Notes: a model not told the origin generated them from the sequence alone. A stretch of 64,000 nt of DNA from Xanthostigma xanthostigma (GCA_963575645.1 OY754465.1:44170401-44234400); one strand, 5' to 3'. Counted from the first letter of the stretch, positions 22,820 through 35,031 are shown. Program-made: numbers and translations.

Positions 22820-23122
22820 AACCTCCTTAGGAGTTAATTTTTGAAAAAAAAGTAGTCTGTATCCTTCTCCAGGCTTCAAACCATCTACATGTTAAATTTC
22901 ATCACAATCGGCTCAGCGGTCTGGCCGTAAAAGCGTATAACTTCATACAATATTACAACTCCCACTTCATCCCCATACGGGTTGAATTTTGAAAAATAAG
23001 CAGCCTATATCCTTCCCCAGACTTCAAACTATCTCCATATTAAATTTCATCACAATCGACCCAGCGGTTTGGCCGTGAAAGCGTAACAGACAGTTACTTT
23101 CGCATTTATAATAGTATGGATT
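22820..23122 (+). mobile_element. RTE-type non-LTR retrotransposon 3' tail, duplicated
   Basis: Two related blocks (about 22858-22950 and 22985-23122) each hold TAAATTTCATCACAATCG followed by CAGCGG and GGCCGTRAAAGCGTA. The second ends ACTTTCGCATTTATAATAGT, the usual tail of RTE-like elements in insects. No polymerase coding. Confidence 0.7.
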
Positions 23123-23647
23123 ATAGGATTAATATAATATTTTCTTACCTTGTAGTAGATCTTAAACAGGATTTTAAAAACATTTTCACTAGCTTCACAG
23201 TTCTTACACAACTAATAAAATAATAAATTAACCAGTCAATAATTATTAGCTTATTTTGCGAAATAATGCTTTGATACAGAAAGTCACTATTCACTAGTTT
23301 TGAAAAAAATAATACCGTTTTTCACAATGTATAATGTTCTAAAGATTTTTCAAATGTAGTCATCAGTCGTAGATTCTAAAGGTCATAATGTTAGTACTTA
23401 ACTACAATAAAATTATGTAACATAGTTAAATATTCGTTCGGTATTAGCGCACCGTGATATTAAGAAACAAACCGGTCACCGTAAACCTGTTAAGAACATT
23501 CAATCTACAGAATTGTTCAAACAATATACAGTAAAACCTCGTTATAGCGCTTTTTAGCGTTCAAGACAAAAAACGCCAACATAGTATTTTTAATCGGCGC
23601 CGGGTTCCTGAAATGTCAGTGGGGGCAGAATACCAAAGAAATTAATA

Positions 23648-24043
23648 TAATAATAATAATGCGTTTAACGTCCGTTTCTCGACTTTATGTAAACCATTAC
23701 TATTTTCCATCTATCACACTTCCCGTCATTTTCTACATTTTTAAACTTCCGCAATGGGCGAATGAAGGAATTTTAGGACATTAGGATAAGGTAGGCAAAT
23801 TTTGAGCATATGGGTTTGACTGGTAATCGGCCATGGTCTGTAATAAAGAACCATCTCGATATTTATCTGGAATTGTTTACGGAAACCATGGAAAACCTCA
23901 ACAGGATGGCCGGTACAGGAATTACCGTTTCTCGGCGAGACAGTAGGACAAAGTCCCAGCCACATCTACCCCCGCCGGGATTCGAACCCGGTACCTCCCG
24001 AATGCGAATCTAGTGCTCTCACCACTACGCCACCCCGCTCGGT
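23648..24043 (-). mobile_element. tRNA-derived SINE, copy 1
   Basis: On the minus strand the head has box A (TGGCGTAGTGGTGAGAGCAC) and box B (GGTTCGAATCCC) around an Ala-CGC-like anticodon region (ATTCGCATTCG). A body with ACCGGCCAT and ATGGCCGATTACC follows, then a 3' end CGTTAAACGCATTATTATTA. The flanks TACCAAAGAAATTAATA (23631-23647) and TACCAAAGAAAGTAATA (24044-24060) differ at one base, a clear target duplication from retroposition. Confidence 0.93.
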
Positions 24044-24143
24044 TACCAAAGAAAGTAATAAACATTCGATAATATTTTCTCGATTTGTTTTTGCTCTTAA
24101 AATGTTTTTCTCAATAAAAAGCTACCCCGATTAACCAATGGTT

Positions 24144-24574
24144 TATAATAATAACAATAATGCGTTTAGCGTCCGTTTCTCGACTTTATGTCATAACAAA
24201 CCCCATTCGCACTATTACTATTTTCGATCTATCACACTTCCCGTTATTTTCTACATTTTTAAACTTCAACTTAATTAATAGCAATGGGCAAATGAAGGAA
24301 TTTTAAGATAAAGGTACACATTTTTTGAGCATAGAAGTTTGACAGCTAATCGGCCATGGCCTTAAATAAGGAATCATCCCGATAATTTATCTGGAATTAT
24401 TGAGAGGGAAACCACGGAAAATGTCAACAAGATGGCCGGTACAGGAATTTCCGTTTCTCGGCGAGAGACAGAAGGAAAAAGCCCCCAGCCACAACTGCCC
24501 CCACCGGGATTCGAACCCAGTACCTCCCGAATGGAAGTCTAGTGCTCTCACCATTACGCCACACTGATCGGTTC
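24144..24574 (-). mobile_element. tRNA-derived SINE, copy 2
   Basis: Same family and orientation as the copy 100 bp to its left. Box A is mutated (TGGCGTAATGG) and box B is intact. The flanks AACCAATGGTT (24133-24143) and AACCAATGATT (24575-24585) are a 10/11 target duplication. It is a separate insertion, since the duplications differ. Confidence 0.92.
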
Positions 24575-24642
24575 AACCAATGATTAAATGATGAAAATTA
24601 CTGTATTTGTAACGCACTGAAAACGCTGAAACTATAAAATAT

Positions 24643-25195
24643 TAGTGATGTGCCGGATCGTTGAAAATGTATATCCGCGGATACGGATCTGAATACGGAT
24701 TTTTGGTTTCAAATTCCGCGGATACGGATACGGATCTTGACTTTCTTAGAGTACGCGGCGGTAAATATTGCACATCGACCTTTGGAAAGAGACTATCTGT
24801 TATGGGAAAAAGTTATTGACCTCTTTAAGAGTTAACTCTCATAACAGATTGTCTCTTTCCAAAAATCGATGTGCAATATCTCATTATAAAGATAGCTGAT
24901 TTAGTACCTTTGAGTTATGTACTATTAGTATGGTACTCACTGTGATAAATGTTTGCAATATAAAGGTGCCAAATACGATTTAAAGAAATAAAAAATAATC
25001 TGAATGGAATTTAACAGGTTTTCATTATTACCTAATCACCTGACACCTATATATATTAAATTTCATCTATGAATTGAAAATTAATAAGGTAAAAGATCCG
25101 TAAAAGATCCGCCAAAAACTAACGGATACGGATACGGATCTTTCTTCTCCCTCGGATATACGTGGATACGGATACGGATATCCGGCACATCACTA
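24643..25195. mobile_element. Non-autonomous hAT element with subterminal GGATAC repeats
   Basis: The ends TAGTGATGTGCCGGAT and ATCCGGCACATCACTA are flanked by a perfect 8-bp duplication TAAAATAT (24635-24642 and 25196-25203). Both ends carry tandem GGATACGGATAC boxes. An inner inverted pair starts AAAGAGACTATCTGTTATG and ends at about 24865. 553 bp, no transposase. Confidence 0.95.
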
Positions 25196-26307
25196 TAAAA
25201 TATGTTAAGTAGGTACATCAGAAACAAACTAACAGTAATTAATAAACCAAGATATGATAAATTCTTTATTTATAATAATTGTAATTTTATAAACAAATGG
25301 TACATAATAATAGAAATTTCAATTATATCTAAACATCGACAATGCATCACGAAAAAGGGGAGTAGAATATCTTACTGCTCTTTTAAGAGTGAAGTCTGCC
25401 ATAACAATAAAACATCAAAACTGTCTTCGAATATTGTTGAACTGTATCGAGGCACACAAACAGTTTTAATTCGGAATTTTGAATTTTTCAATAATGCGTA
25501 ACTCTGTTCTACATCGCCGTGACGGCAGAAAATATTGAAAAACACACGAATAAATATATTTCTCTTCTTTCATTAAAGAGAAACAAAGAAAGACAGATGA
25601 TATATTTTTAATTATGTAACGTCCATCGAATCAATGTGCAATGACCTCAAATGCGCCTACATAATAATTTAAGACAAAATTGGCCGTACTGCAAGATCAT
25701 TAGAAGTGCACAGGTTACCTAGTCCATGAATAACGTCAGCTGGCAGATCGTTCAAATTTGTATCGATCACGTAATGTCAACTGATAATTAATAGGGGCAC
25801 CGCCTCCGTGGGGGCTCAGGGGCTCTAGCACCCACGAGAAATAAATAGTAGGTGCGGAGCACCCATGGCCATATAGACATCAAAACTGTAGTTCGTCATA
25901 ATGCGTTCACATTGAAAAAAAAATTATGTAAAAATTGGATTTTAATTCTTCTTCTACGTCCAGTCTCATCATCTTCAGAAGAATTTTCTGTTTTAGAACC
26001 TGACGAGGATGGAAATAGCAGCCAAATGGAAGCAAAGCCTAGTAAGAAAAGCATTACAGCTGAACCCAAAGAATCAAAAAGACAGCGCATAGAAAAGACA
26101 AAAACAAGCTCAGAAGAAAGAATAAGAGAGGAATTGGAAACAATCAAGCAAAGTTACGCAAATGAAATAAAAGCAGTAATGGCATACGAAAGCTTAATAA
26201 AACTACTGTTAAATTTAAAGGACCATGCACACATTAACAATTGTTTGAAACACATATTGTTACAAATACAATTATATAAGAAAAATTTACTTTTTAACAA
26301 CTTTACT

Positions 26308-26525
26308 GTCGGGACTTAAATTGAAACTTCCACTATCGCGACGGATGACTTTAGTCAGTTAGTCTACAATGACATATCACAACAATCAATCGTTCTCATA
26401 ATAAAGCATATACAGTTGCAAATATGCTTTATAATGAGAATGATTAATTGTTGTGATATGTTATTATAGATTAACTGATTAAGTCATCCGCCGCGATAGT
26501 GGAAGTTTCGGGTAGAAGTCCCGAC
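26308..26525. mobile_element. Foldback MITE
   Basis: A near-complete palindrome from GTCGGGAC to GTCCCGAC. The arms share GAAACTTCCACTATCGCG and GAACGATTGATTGTTGTGAT-type sequence around a 10-bp centre, GCAAATATGC. It overlaps the end of the charged open frame. Confidence 0.85.
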
Positions 26526-26529
26526 AATG

Positions 26530-26764
26530 CTGCCCTAAAAAGTCAAAGGGCAGTAAGTGACATTTGTTGACAAAATGGCTTCATACTGAATCCAACGACA
26601 GCAGTAAATGCTGCAACAATAATTTTATTGTCTTTAAAAGATGTTTCCCCCATGTTTTGGTTTCCATAATCTAAAATTCTGGACGGTCAAGACATTTTTA
26701 GTAAATCTTGATTTACTCAAATTCATAAGTTGGTCACTTACTGCCTTTTGCCTTTTTACGGCAG
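26530..26764. mobile_element. DNA element with CTGCC ends
   Basis: The terminal repeats CTGCCCTAAAAAGTCAAAGG and, inverted, CTGCCGTAAAAAGGCAAAAG continue into GGCAGTAAGTGAC. AATG on each side (26526-26529 and 26765-26768) suggests a 4-bp target duplication. Superfamily not identified. Confidence 0.75.
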
Positions 26765-27724
26765 AATGACGTCAGAAATTACTTATTTCTTATATCAACT
26801 CGACGGATTTAGATGCGATTTTCGCGATTATGTAGGATATTTATAATTATTCGTCGGTCAGTGTGCATTTCTTTTCTCGCACTTCGCCATTTTTTTAAAC
26901 GAGTCATCAAATGAGCATGAGCACCCACGGGCCACGGGGTTTTATAAAAGTCGGCGCCCCTGACTGATAGTCCGCTGGATGACGTCATTCTCCCACTACT
27001 ATCCAACGGAACAAGGTCACCAATGTTAATTATAATTCACAAGCGTTTGATTTTTGCGTTGATGACAGAGTTATGCAAACTGGCCACTTAAAAATAGAAC
27101 GAACCAATTTAAAAAACAATTAGGTAGGAACGTCATAAAATCTAATTACATATTCTGAAGACCTGATACTTTGTCGATATTTAATTACTGCTATTTTCTA
27201 AATATAAATCACGTAAGGAAATCACAAATTAAACATATACAGAAAGATTAACAACGATTATTAAAAACAATTTTTATAATATTATTCAGGATAAACCTGT
27301 TATCCTCAATATACATACTTTTACCATTTTTTCAACCAAAAAAATATACAAATTTTTATACCTGCAAGTTCTTCACTTGTTACGCAACCGTCAAGCAACA
27401 CTGTCCTTTATTAAAACTGTGTCAAACCACAATGTACCTAGGTTTTCCAGATTAGAAAACTTGATTGCGGAACACAATTTTAAAACCCAGTTTCAACACC
27501 ATCTATTTTCGACTGATTTTACAAAACAGCTTATTTTGCTTATGGTTAAATCTGACCCTGCATAAAGGCATAGCGAACATATAACCGGTGGGCTGTGCAT
27601 AAGCTGCATTCTCGTATGCGGACATTGCACATACAACATATAGGGGAAGGGGGAGCCTTAAAGTTCCGGGCCAAGTTTTTTTTACCAGTCAGGGCCTGTT
27701 TTTGGGTGTATTATATTATTCTAA

Positions 27725-28122
27725 AGGCCCCCATACACCTCGTTCTTTTTTGGCAGTTTTAACCGCACGGGTAAAACTGTACGGGTAAACACGAACAACG
27801 ACCATATCCACACACTAGGCGTTGTTTCGTTCAGTTTTTCTGAAGTCGTGGCATCATTTGATCTGCTTTGATAGATCCTACAACGTTACAGAGTCGAACA
27901 AAACCCGTCCTTTTTAACTGCGTCGTCACACACACGGGCCGACTTGAACGACGCGTTTAAAACGGACGGTTTCAATCAAGCAGCAGCAGCAGATATTTTT
28001 GAACGCCGGTAAGAAGGACGGTTTTTGGCCACACACCGACCGTTTTACCCGTACAGTTTTACCCGTACAGTTTTACCCGTGCGGTTAAAACTTCCAAAAA
28101 AGAACGAGGTGTATGGAGGCCT
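27725..28122. mobile_element. PIF/Harbinger-type MITE
   Basis: The terminal repeats AGGCCCCCATACACCTCGTT and its near complement ending GAGGCCT are flanked by TAA (27722-27724 and 28123-28125). Subterminal ACCCGTACAGTTTT repeats lie at both ends. 398 bp, no ORF of note. Confidence 0.88.
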
Positions 28123-28151
28123 TAAGACTATTCTAAAACCACACCATCTTA

Positions 28152-28597
28152 AAGCCGCTACACACGAGCTGGTTTTGCCGCTAAAATCACGGCTGGAACT
28201 TGGGCTGACTGCGAAGATGGAAACGACGCGTGCGTGGTTACAAGCTGGATTTCAAAAATAGAACCGAGGCTATTTTCGTGATTGTTTCTGTGCTGCTCAG
28301 CAAGAACCAATCAGAAAACAGTATCTTGCAGAGTGAGCTACGCATGGGAAAACATCGTAACAAACCTGGCGTCATAGTGTGTGTTCTGTTCAGAGACAAT
28401 AAACGTTCACTTTGGTTATCATTCGACCTGTCGCTACGCGCACACCAAAAGCGTTCAGAAAATCCAGCTTAAAAACACGCATCGTGTGAAACCGACACAT
28501 AAAAACAATCACGAAATGCGCCGCAGCACGCTTGGAACCTAGCAGCAAAATTAAGCAACGAATCTAGCGGCAAACCAGCCTCGTGTGCAGCGGTCTT
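28152..28597. mobile_element. MITE with AAGCCRCTACACACGAG ends, copy 1
   Basis: AAGCCGCTACACACGAG and, inverted, AAGACCGCTGCACACGAGG are flanked by TA. A second copy is at 39418-39935. The interior GCAAGAACCAATCAGAAAAC is shared by both. Confidence 0.82.
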
Positions 28598-28606
28598 TAT
28601 AATGAA

Positions 28607-28883
28607 CACGAAGCCTGTAACCAGGAGACCTAGCTTCCGGTGCTTGTCGTGCTTCGAGAAAGACTCTTTTCTTTTCTGTTATCACTATCTGGGAAAACTT
28701 CGGTTCTTTCCGCTTATTTTCGTTCCATTCTTGTTAGGTTAAGGGACACGTTGTTGTTGCATACTTCACATGTAAGCCATGAACGTGTGTGCGTTACCCA
28801 GTAGCTGACGCCATATTGGTACATGCGACAGATATCGGTCCACCGCTTCGCTCGAGCTGGATCTCCTGGTTACGGGCTTCATG
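28607..28883. mobile_element. Non-autonomous hAT element, copy 1
   Basis: The ends CACGAAGCCTGTAACCAGG and CCTGGTTACGGGCTTCATG are flanked by a perfect 8-bp duplication ATAATGAA (28599-28606 and 28884-28891). A second copy is at 41174-41801. It sits 9 bp from the preceding MITE. Confidence 0.9.
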
Positions 28884-30476
28884 ATAATGAACAAGGAAGC
28901 GCAAGCGCATTAAAAGTTTAACAAGAAGTCGTAGCATGAAAAAGTTTAGGAGCCACTGGTTAAAAGTTGAATTCTGACAGCATTTATATACGTACTTGTC
29001 ACAATGTTTTGTAAAAATTATGTTAATAAAATGGACAGATGGCAGAAGTAATTAACTCGTTCATAATAATGAATGTGATTAATCTAAGAATTGTTTTTAA
29101 TAGATCTCTTTGTATAATATCTCTAATAATATTTTTATAATATAAGTATAATATAATACTGGTGAACAAAAAAAAACTAATGGACGAAAATACGAATAAA
29201 AAATAAACAATTAAATAATTACTGCCATCTCTACGCCACACTTACTTTTTGTTTGTTCATTTGTCTTGTATTTTGAGACAGCAAACTAATACCTTTATTA
29301 TATGACTAGTTTAAGCTTATTTTCATAATTATCAAATACAATACTATTATTCAGGTTTATACAAACAATACATAAATAATCAAGATAATTCAGGACATTT
29401 TAAAACGCAAAGCTATGCTATTGCCACCTGTAAAACATTTAAAGTCATATATTAAAAATACGACAAAAATTCAAGGGGTTCCTGGGCTATTTTAATAATA
29501 CTTTGTCCTTTGATGATTTTCGGAAAACCGCTTGGTTTCGAAACAGTATATTACACCACAAGGGCAGAAAGTTTGAGATTCTTGTACTGCGCGAGTCTCA
29601 GGTATAAAAATTTTTTTCAACGGAACTTTATTCTTTCAAGTGTTAAGATGACTCCATAATTTATTCAAATTTTCAAATTGTTATTTAATACGACAAAAAA
29701 ATATTCTATGTGTTGTATACTCTCTCAACAGGGCTGTGCGCTCGAGCTGTAACGGCCGCGCGAAACCCTATTTTCAAAGTTAAATTAAAACCATAAATAA
29801 TAGAGATAAAAGTCCCGAGAGATGGGACTTTTTTATTAGAAATTTCCTTCTCTTTAAGAGAATCTTTTTCCGATTTTGCCTTATAGTTTTTAAAATATTA
29901 GCGAAAAACTAAATGCCTTTTTTTCTTTCATCATAATTTGTTTATAACTTTTTACAATTTCTTATGTGCTCTTTTTAAACAATGTCTGTATAAGGTAGAC
30001 GATTTTATTGTTAATGAGTTGTAAACACGCTTATCTTTCTTTTGACGAATCCTATACATAATTGTATGTCTTTGGATAAATAAATTCTAATTCTAATAAA
30101 ATATTTTAATACATTTTTCTAGACGTCATTCCGAATCCAATGAGCCATCGGTCATTTTTGTACCAGCTATTTCAAGCCAGTCTATTAACAGATAGATAAA
30201 AAAGTTCGAAAAAACTTAATGACTGATTGCTAAAATCTAAATGACACAATTTCACTTCAAATATTTAAAATATTAAACAATTTAGAAATGCTTCCTGAAT
30301 TATCTTATAGAAAGTAAAGCAACTGTCGACTAGGGTCTATGACTAAACTAACTGTAACTCGCAATTTTAGCAAATCATTTAATTTATAATATATATTTTA
30401 TTACTGTTTAGTACTTATTAGGCTTGTTTAGGCCTTGTAAATTAAACGATGGCATAAAAATGATGTCAATTCCTAA
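28884..30476. other. AT-rich sequence, no gene seen
   Basis: No domain-bearing open frame. A short hairpin AAAAGTCCC/GGGACTTTT at about 29808-29832 has no assignable role. Confidence 0.4.
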
Positions 30477-30689
30477 ATAGATTCATTAATTGAGCGTATT
30501 GGGATTTTACCTGGAGGCGAAGTCCATTTCAAAATATTCTATATGGCAGCCCTATGCGAAGCGTTTGCATTGGCAGTACGCGATGTTTTATTTAAAATTA
30601 ATTATGATGAAGAAATTTGTCATTGGGATGACACTACTCCTTCAAAACGTAATTATATTGAATGGAAAGAAGTCGGGACTGCTGGTTAA
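30477..30689 (+). other. Orphan protein-like open frame
   Basis: A frame open from just after a TAA (30474) to TAA (30687-30689) reads with protein-like composition: GGEVHFKIFYMAALCEAF, then ALAVRDVLFKINYDEEICHW. The only early Met is internal. I recognise no domain. It may be an exon or retrocopy fragment, or a chance frame. Another plus frame across the same bases is also open but less protein-like. Confidence 0.3.
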
Positions 30690-30927
30690 ATCGTAAAATG
30701 TGACAGAATCACTAGTGCAAGCTGTAATAAGGTTAACTTTGTTGCTTTCTGCATGCAAACGTCAAAGAGAAATCGCATGAAATCAATGATGTATAATCAG
30801 CTGACACTAATTGTCACTTCTCAATTTACTAATTCGATATCAACATTTACACTTGATCTACTATCTTTCATAATAATTGTAATCAAGAAATATTTACAAA
30901 ATTACGTAGCGCACAATGCTTTACGGG

Positions 30928-31646
30928 TGCATTCGTTCTAGGCGCTTATACGCTTTTAGCGCTTACGCTTATAAGCGCGATTTATTGACATTCGTCTTGG
31001 CTTTTGAACGCTTACGCTAACGTTACTCAAAATACCGTTCGCTTTGGGTAAGCGCGACTAAACGTCAGTTGGCATCATTATGGCGGATGTAAATAATTAA
31101 GGAATTTTTCAAGCAATAACGGATCTTCTAAATTAATTAAGTATAATGTGGGCAATGGATTTTCAAAGAAAAAAAATTGGTTGTCTGTAAAGTCGGTTTA
31201 CGGACGATAGTTTTACGTGATAACGTATTCCGCTCGAAGGTCAAGCGGAACGTGACACATTTCGGAACGTGATATTTTTTCGTGCATGCAGCCGGTGTTT
31301 CATCAATTTATAAGACGTTATCACGTCAAAAATAATTTTAAGTTTCACTTGCTTTCAGCTACCCAGTACCCTCCATGTTCAGTGCACAAAAAAGTTAGGT
31401 TAAGATGCCTTAAACATGACACGAACAAACGTTCGTTTTAGTAGTCAGCACGATTTGGCGCTGACGCTTTTGCTGTGCTAACTTTAGACTCTAGACTTAG
31501 AGGTAAAGCGTTTGTGAGCGTTGTACCGATTGTTTGAGATCAAGTATAAGCGCGCTTTGTCAGCGCTTAAAGCATCAACTTAAACACTAAAAAAAACGCT
31601 TGGCAGCGCTGAAAGCGTGTAAGCGCCCAAAACGAATGTACCATCA
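30928..31646. mobile_element. DNA element with GGTRCATTCGTT ends, host of a family A copy
   Basis: GGTGCATTCGTTCTAGGCGC at the left pairs with the inverted GGTACATTCGTTTTGGGCGC at the right. Subterminal GCGCTTA boxes repeat at both ends. The target duplication is not clear. The shortest family A copy (31177-31331) sits inside. Confidence 0.75.
31177..31331 (+). repeat. Family A, copy 4 (155 bp)
   Basis: Both ends are complete; the interior is reduced to AGGTCAAGCGGAACGTGACA and TTTTTCGTGCATGCAGCCGG. It shows the minimum sequence kept between the conserved ends. Confidence 0.9.
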
Positions 31647-32799
31647 GACACTTGGCATAGGATAGTTCACTGTAATGCTGAGTAGATTGCGCAAGATCGA
31701 AATAAAATCCCAATCCCCGGATGGTTCATTAGTTGCGGCCTGTAGTACGACGTTTACTATTTACTGTGTGTATGGACATATTTTGTTACACTATTTCTGT
31801 GAGCAGGTTATCAAATTGCTCATTGTGAACAATTATACAATTTTTTTCAAATAAAACAATCAAACAGCTCGCCTCAATTTGTTAATTAATTTTGACTATT
31901 TCAACACACTGTTCCTAATAAAATTGTGTAGCTCAAAAACAAATTTACTTTTGGGTTATTTAAAATACCGTGAGACTTTCGACCATTCCGTAGACACCCG
32001 CTTTGATTTCGTTAAAAAAAATTGAATAAAAATCATCACAAAAATATCCCGAAACGATAAAAAAACGTACTATCCAGCTTTTAAAGTAATTCATTTAAAT
32101 GTGCTGTAAAAACTAAATGTTATTACAACATAAAAACGACCGAACCGATTTTTATAAAAACTTTATGGTACCGATTCGGAAACATTCTGAACAAAATGGC
32201 GCCGAAATTTTTCAAATCGGTTAGCCCTTCGAAAAGTTATGGCTGAACATACATAAAAAAACATACGCGTCGAATATAAAATCTCTTTTTTTTGAAGTTC
32301 GTTAAAAATCATATACACATTCAATTAAAAAAAGTACGCAAAATAAGTTTGCTAAAATATGCTAATTTCTTTTAAGAGAAGTTCTCAGTACGGGAGTTAC
32401 CGTTAACAGGGCTGTCTTGAGCTAAGTGGGGGCTCGTGGTTTTTAAGAATATATGGAGCCCTATTTACAGAAATTTGTGTTAACAACATTCCAGTTACAA
32501 GTTTGTTTTGTTGCAGAGGTTAAGAGGACCCATGGATCGCGGGAATCTGGACTGATGCCCAACGAGTCCATGAGGAAAGATGGACCTGACCGTTAACGTT
32601 GAGAATCATCACTCAAAGGGAACTGTAATGTGGTCTAAAAACAGGGTATTTAATAAATATTATCTTTGTTCATAACAGTTGGAAAAGTTTTGTTCAGTTA
32701 CACAAACTCTTTATCTAATGCTAGTAGAAACACGTCAATCTACTGAAAACTAAAAGGTTTTGGTTATTTGCCAGTTACTTGTATTTTCTGAGTTTTGTG
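31647..32799. other. No gene seen
   Basis: Around 32130-32280 a block with AACCGATTTTTATAAAAAC and ACATACATAAAAAAACATAC resembles tails of non-LTR elements, but the limits are unclear. Confidence 0.4.
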
Positions 32800-33740
32800 G
32801 ACGTCCAAAAATTACGTGAGCAAAAATGAGAGAGAGGAGTCTGGCAAAATCTTACCAAATCCCATTTTAAGGGAGCAAAGGGGTCTACGAAAATTTAATT
32901 CAGAGAATGTACATTATTATAACAAATAACATTTAAGGAGGTTGATCCGTTACAGTCCCAATCAAAAGTAAGTCGAATTCTAAATGGGAACTTTTCCATA
33001 ATAAATTTTTACAAAAGGGTGTAAGTCGATGATATCAATAAATTATTGTCATAATAAATAATTTTTTTTTCTATTATTAATTATTTCAGTATTTTACTTA
33101 ATTTGTACAAAGTTAGGTTAGAAAAATAAATTTATGTAAATATTTGTATTTTACATATTATTTGCAGCAAATAATTTAAAAAAGAAATTAGAAATAATAA
33201 AAATTAAAATTAAATCATTAAAAAGTTGAAAATTCAGTTAAAATTGTCAAGAATAAAAGTCCATAATTGAAAAGTGCTAAGGTTTAATAATTTTTTTTAT
33301 TGATTAAAAGTCTCCTAATTAAATTGGAAAAAATATTAAAATATGCGTAAGACATCGATGCTTTACATAGTTAGTTTTTGGAACTGCTGACATTATTTGG
33401 TTATTTGCAAAAAATTAAAATGTACCGTTTGCATGCTAGATTGACATATTTTCCATAAGACTACATGTAAAAGTTTTTTTTAAATTTTGACTTTATAAAT
33501 CTCCTAATGATTTTGGATTTTTTACAGATATTTTGTTATAAAAAATCTATTAAAAAAACTTTATTTCAGAGTTTTTTCATTATCTTCGTAAAACGACTCA
33601 ACCTCCTTAAAAAGTATAGGGTAAATCTCACGTGAGAGGAGGACGATTCCACCACATCTTACCAGATTTTACAAAAGAGGAGGGGGGGGGGGGTATATTT
33701 AGAAAAAAAAAAAACACATCTCGTAATTAACGGACATCCT
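32800..33740. mobile_element. Possible element with related inverted ends
   Basis: The left end GGACGTCCAAAAATTACGTG and the inverted right end GGATGTCCGTTAATTACGAG are related, as are GGCAAAATCTTACCAAATC and its distant inverted partner near 33655. They resemble the inner part of the arms at 16.4 and 19.9 kb. Very AT-rich interior, with a G-run at 33680. Confidence 0.5.
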
Positions 33741-35031
33741 ATTTTATAATATTTAAACCGTAAAGTTCTGAATTGGTTGCATTGCAAATATCTAAAGATA
33801 GTTATAAAAAAGTATCTGTGTTTTTAATATCAACAAGACAATTAACTTCATAATTATTTTTTAACGGATTATCCTAAGATCTAAAAAACGATTTACGTAT
33901 TTTTAGAACTCAAGTGTTAATTTTCTCTTTTAATTTTTTTTCCTAAATGGACAAGTTCTACACTAAAAAATATTACAATGTCAATAAAATTATAATCAAG
34001 TATTATAACATTTTTTTGTACAGATCGACAAAAAATACTCTATAGTCTATACTGTTTTTAATCTGTCATACAATACCACTGAACGAGAGGTAGCAATAAT
34101 AATATATTCCTTTCAAGTTTTTCATATTTGATCGTCATACAAACAATCACGATGTCAAAATAGATACTCATCGTACGTTCGACGACCGCATTATACAATA
34201 CATATTAAAAAATTAATTGATGTCCATATGATTAGCCATCTATAAATTCGTTTCTCGGACCGAACTTTTTTGTTCCACAAAGAAAATTCACCATAAGTTT
34301 TGAATTTAAATTAGCCAAACCCATGTACATATAAATTCAGTACAGCTGATAGGACGAAAATCGCGTAGCACAATTAGGATACAATCATACATTTGTCTTT
34401 TTGAAATTGTAAGTATAGCTTACTTGCGCCGGAAATTTTAAAAACATTTGCTTTACAGTGGGGAGTAGGTACACTCAAGACTTGTAAGCGAATTGCTCGT
34501 AATATCGAAAGCAACTTCACGATAGAAAAGGGAACCAATCAGGAGCTCGGAAAGCCGGACGAAAATGGCTGCCTGCAAGTAGAGAAGCGGCAACTTCACT
34601 CTTGTGTTCTCCTATTATTCTTTTATTTATATACATATTTTGGCGCGTTATGAAAAGATTATGAGAATGACTTTTTACGATGTAAGATCAAAATTAACAG
34701 GATGAAGTTATTCGCCAAACCATATGCCTTGTACGTTTTTTTAATTAACTTGATTTTAAACGAGTTTACCAAAAAAAGGTGTAACTTCTAACACGCGTAA
34801 ATAAGTACAAGCACCCACTTTTTTGTGGCAACAGTTCGTTGTTTCTAAAGGTTCTGAATGCACTACTGTCATAGATAAAGACAAAACTTCTGCTTGGATG
34901 GGATATCAGAGAAATTATCGCAGCGCACGAGGTGGAGAAAGTGAGAAATTTACTTGGAAGTTTTTTCATTAGTTTGTATTGCAAATCTGTCGAAATCTGC
35001 AAATTATAGGAGAAATAAGGTTTGTTATAAG
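33741..35031. other. AT-rich sequence, no gene seen
   Basis: Open frames here (for example 34766-35074 on the minus strand) have no recognisable domain. Confidence 0.35.

Larger units (their letters stand above)
25794..26970. mobile_element. Possible DNA element with AGGGGCRCCG ends
   Basis: AGGGGCACCGCCTCCGTGG at the left and, inverted at the right, AGGGGCGCCG...CCCCGTGG suggest related termini about 1.17 kb apart. No clean target duplication is visible. It encloses a charged open frame (from a splice-like acceptor at about 25967 to 26319: SEEFSVLEPDEDG, then a KESKRQRIEKTK segment). I do not recognise its family. Two smaller elements (26308-26525 and 26530-26764) are nested within. Confidence 0.4.

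Noticed and set aside
23960-24043. A functional tRNA-Ala gene
   Set aside because: Box A, box B and an Ala-CGC-like loop are present, but the acceptor stem does not pair as a tRNA should. The sequence continues into a SINE body with a flanking target duplication.
29808-29832. Short hairpin AAAAGTCCC/GGGACTTTT followed by T as a terminator
   Set aside because: The setting is eukaryotic and no adjacent small RNA gene is seen; likely chance.
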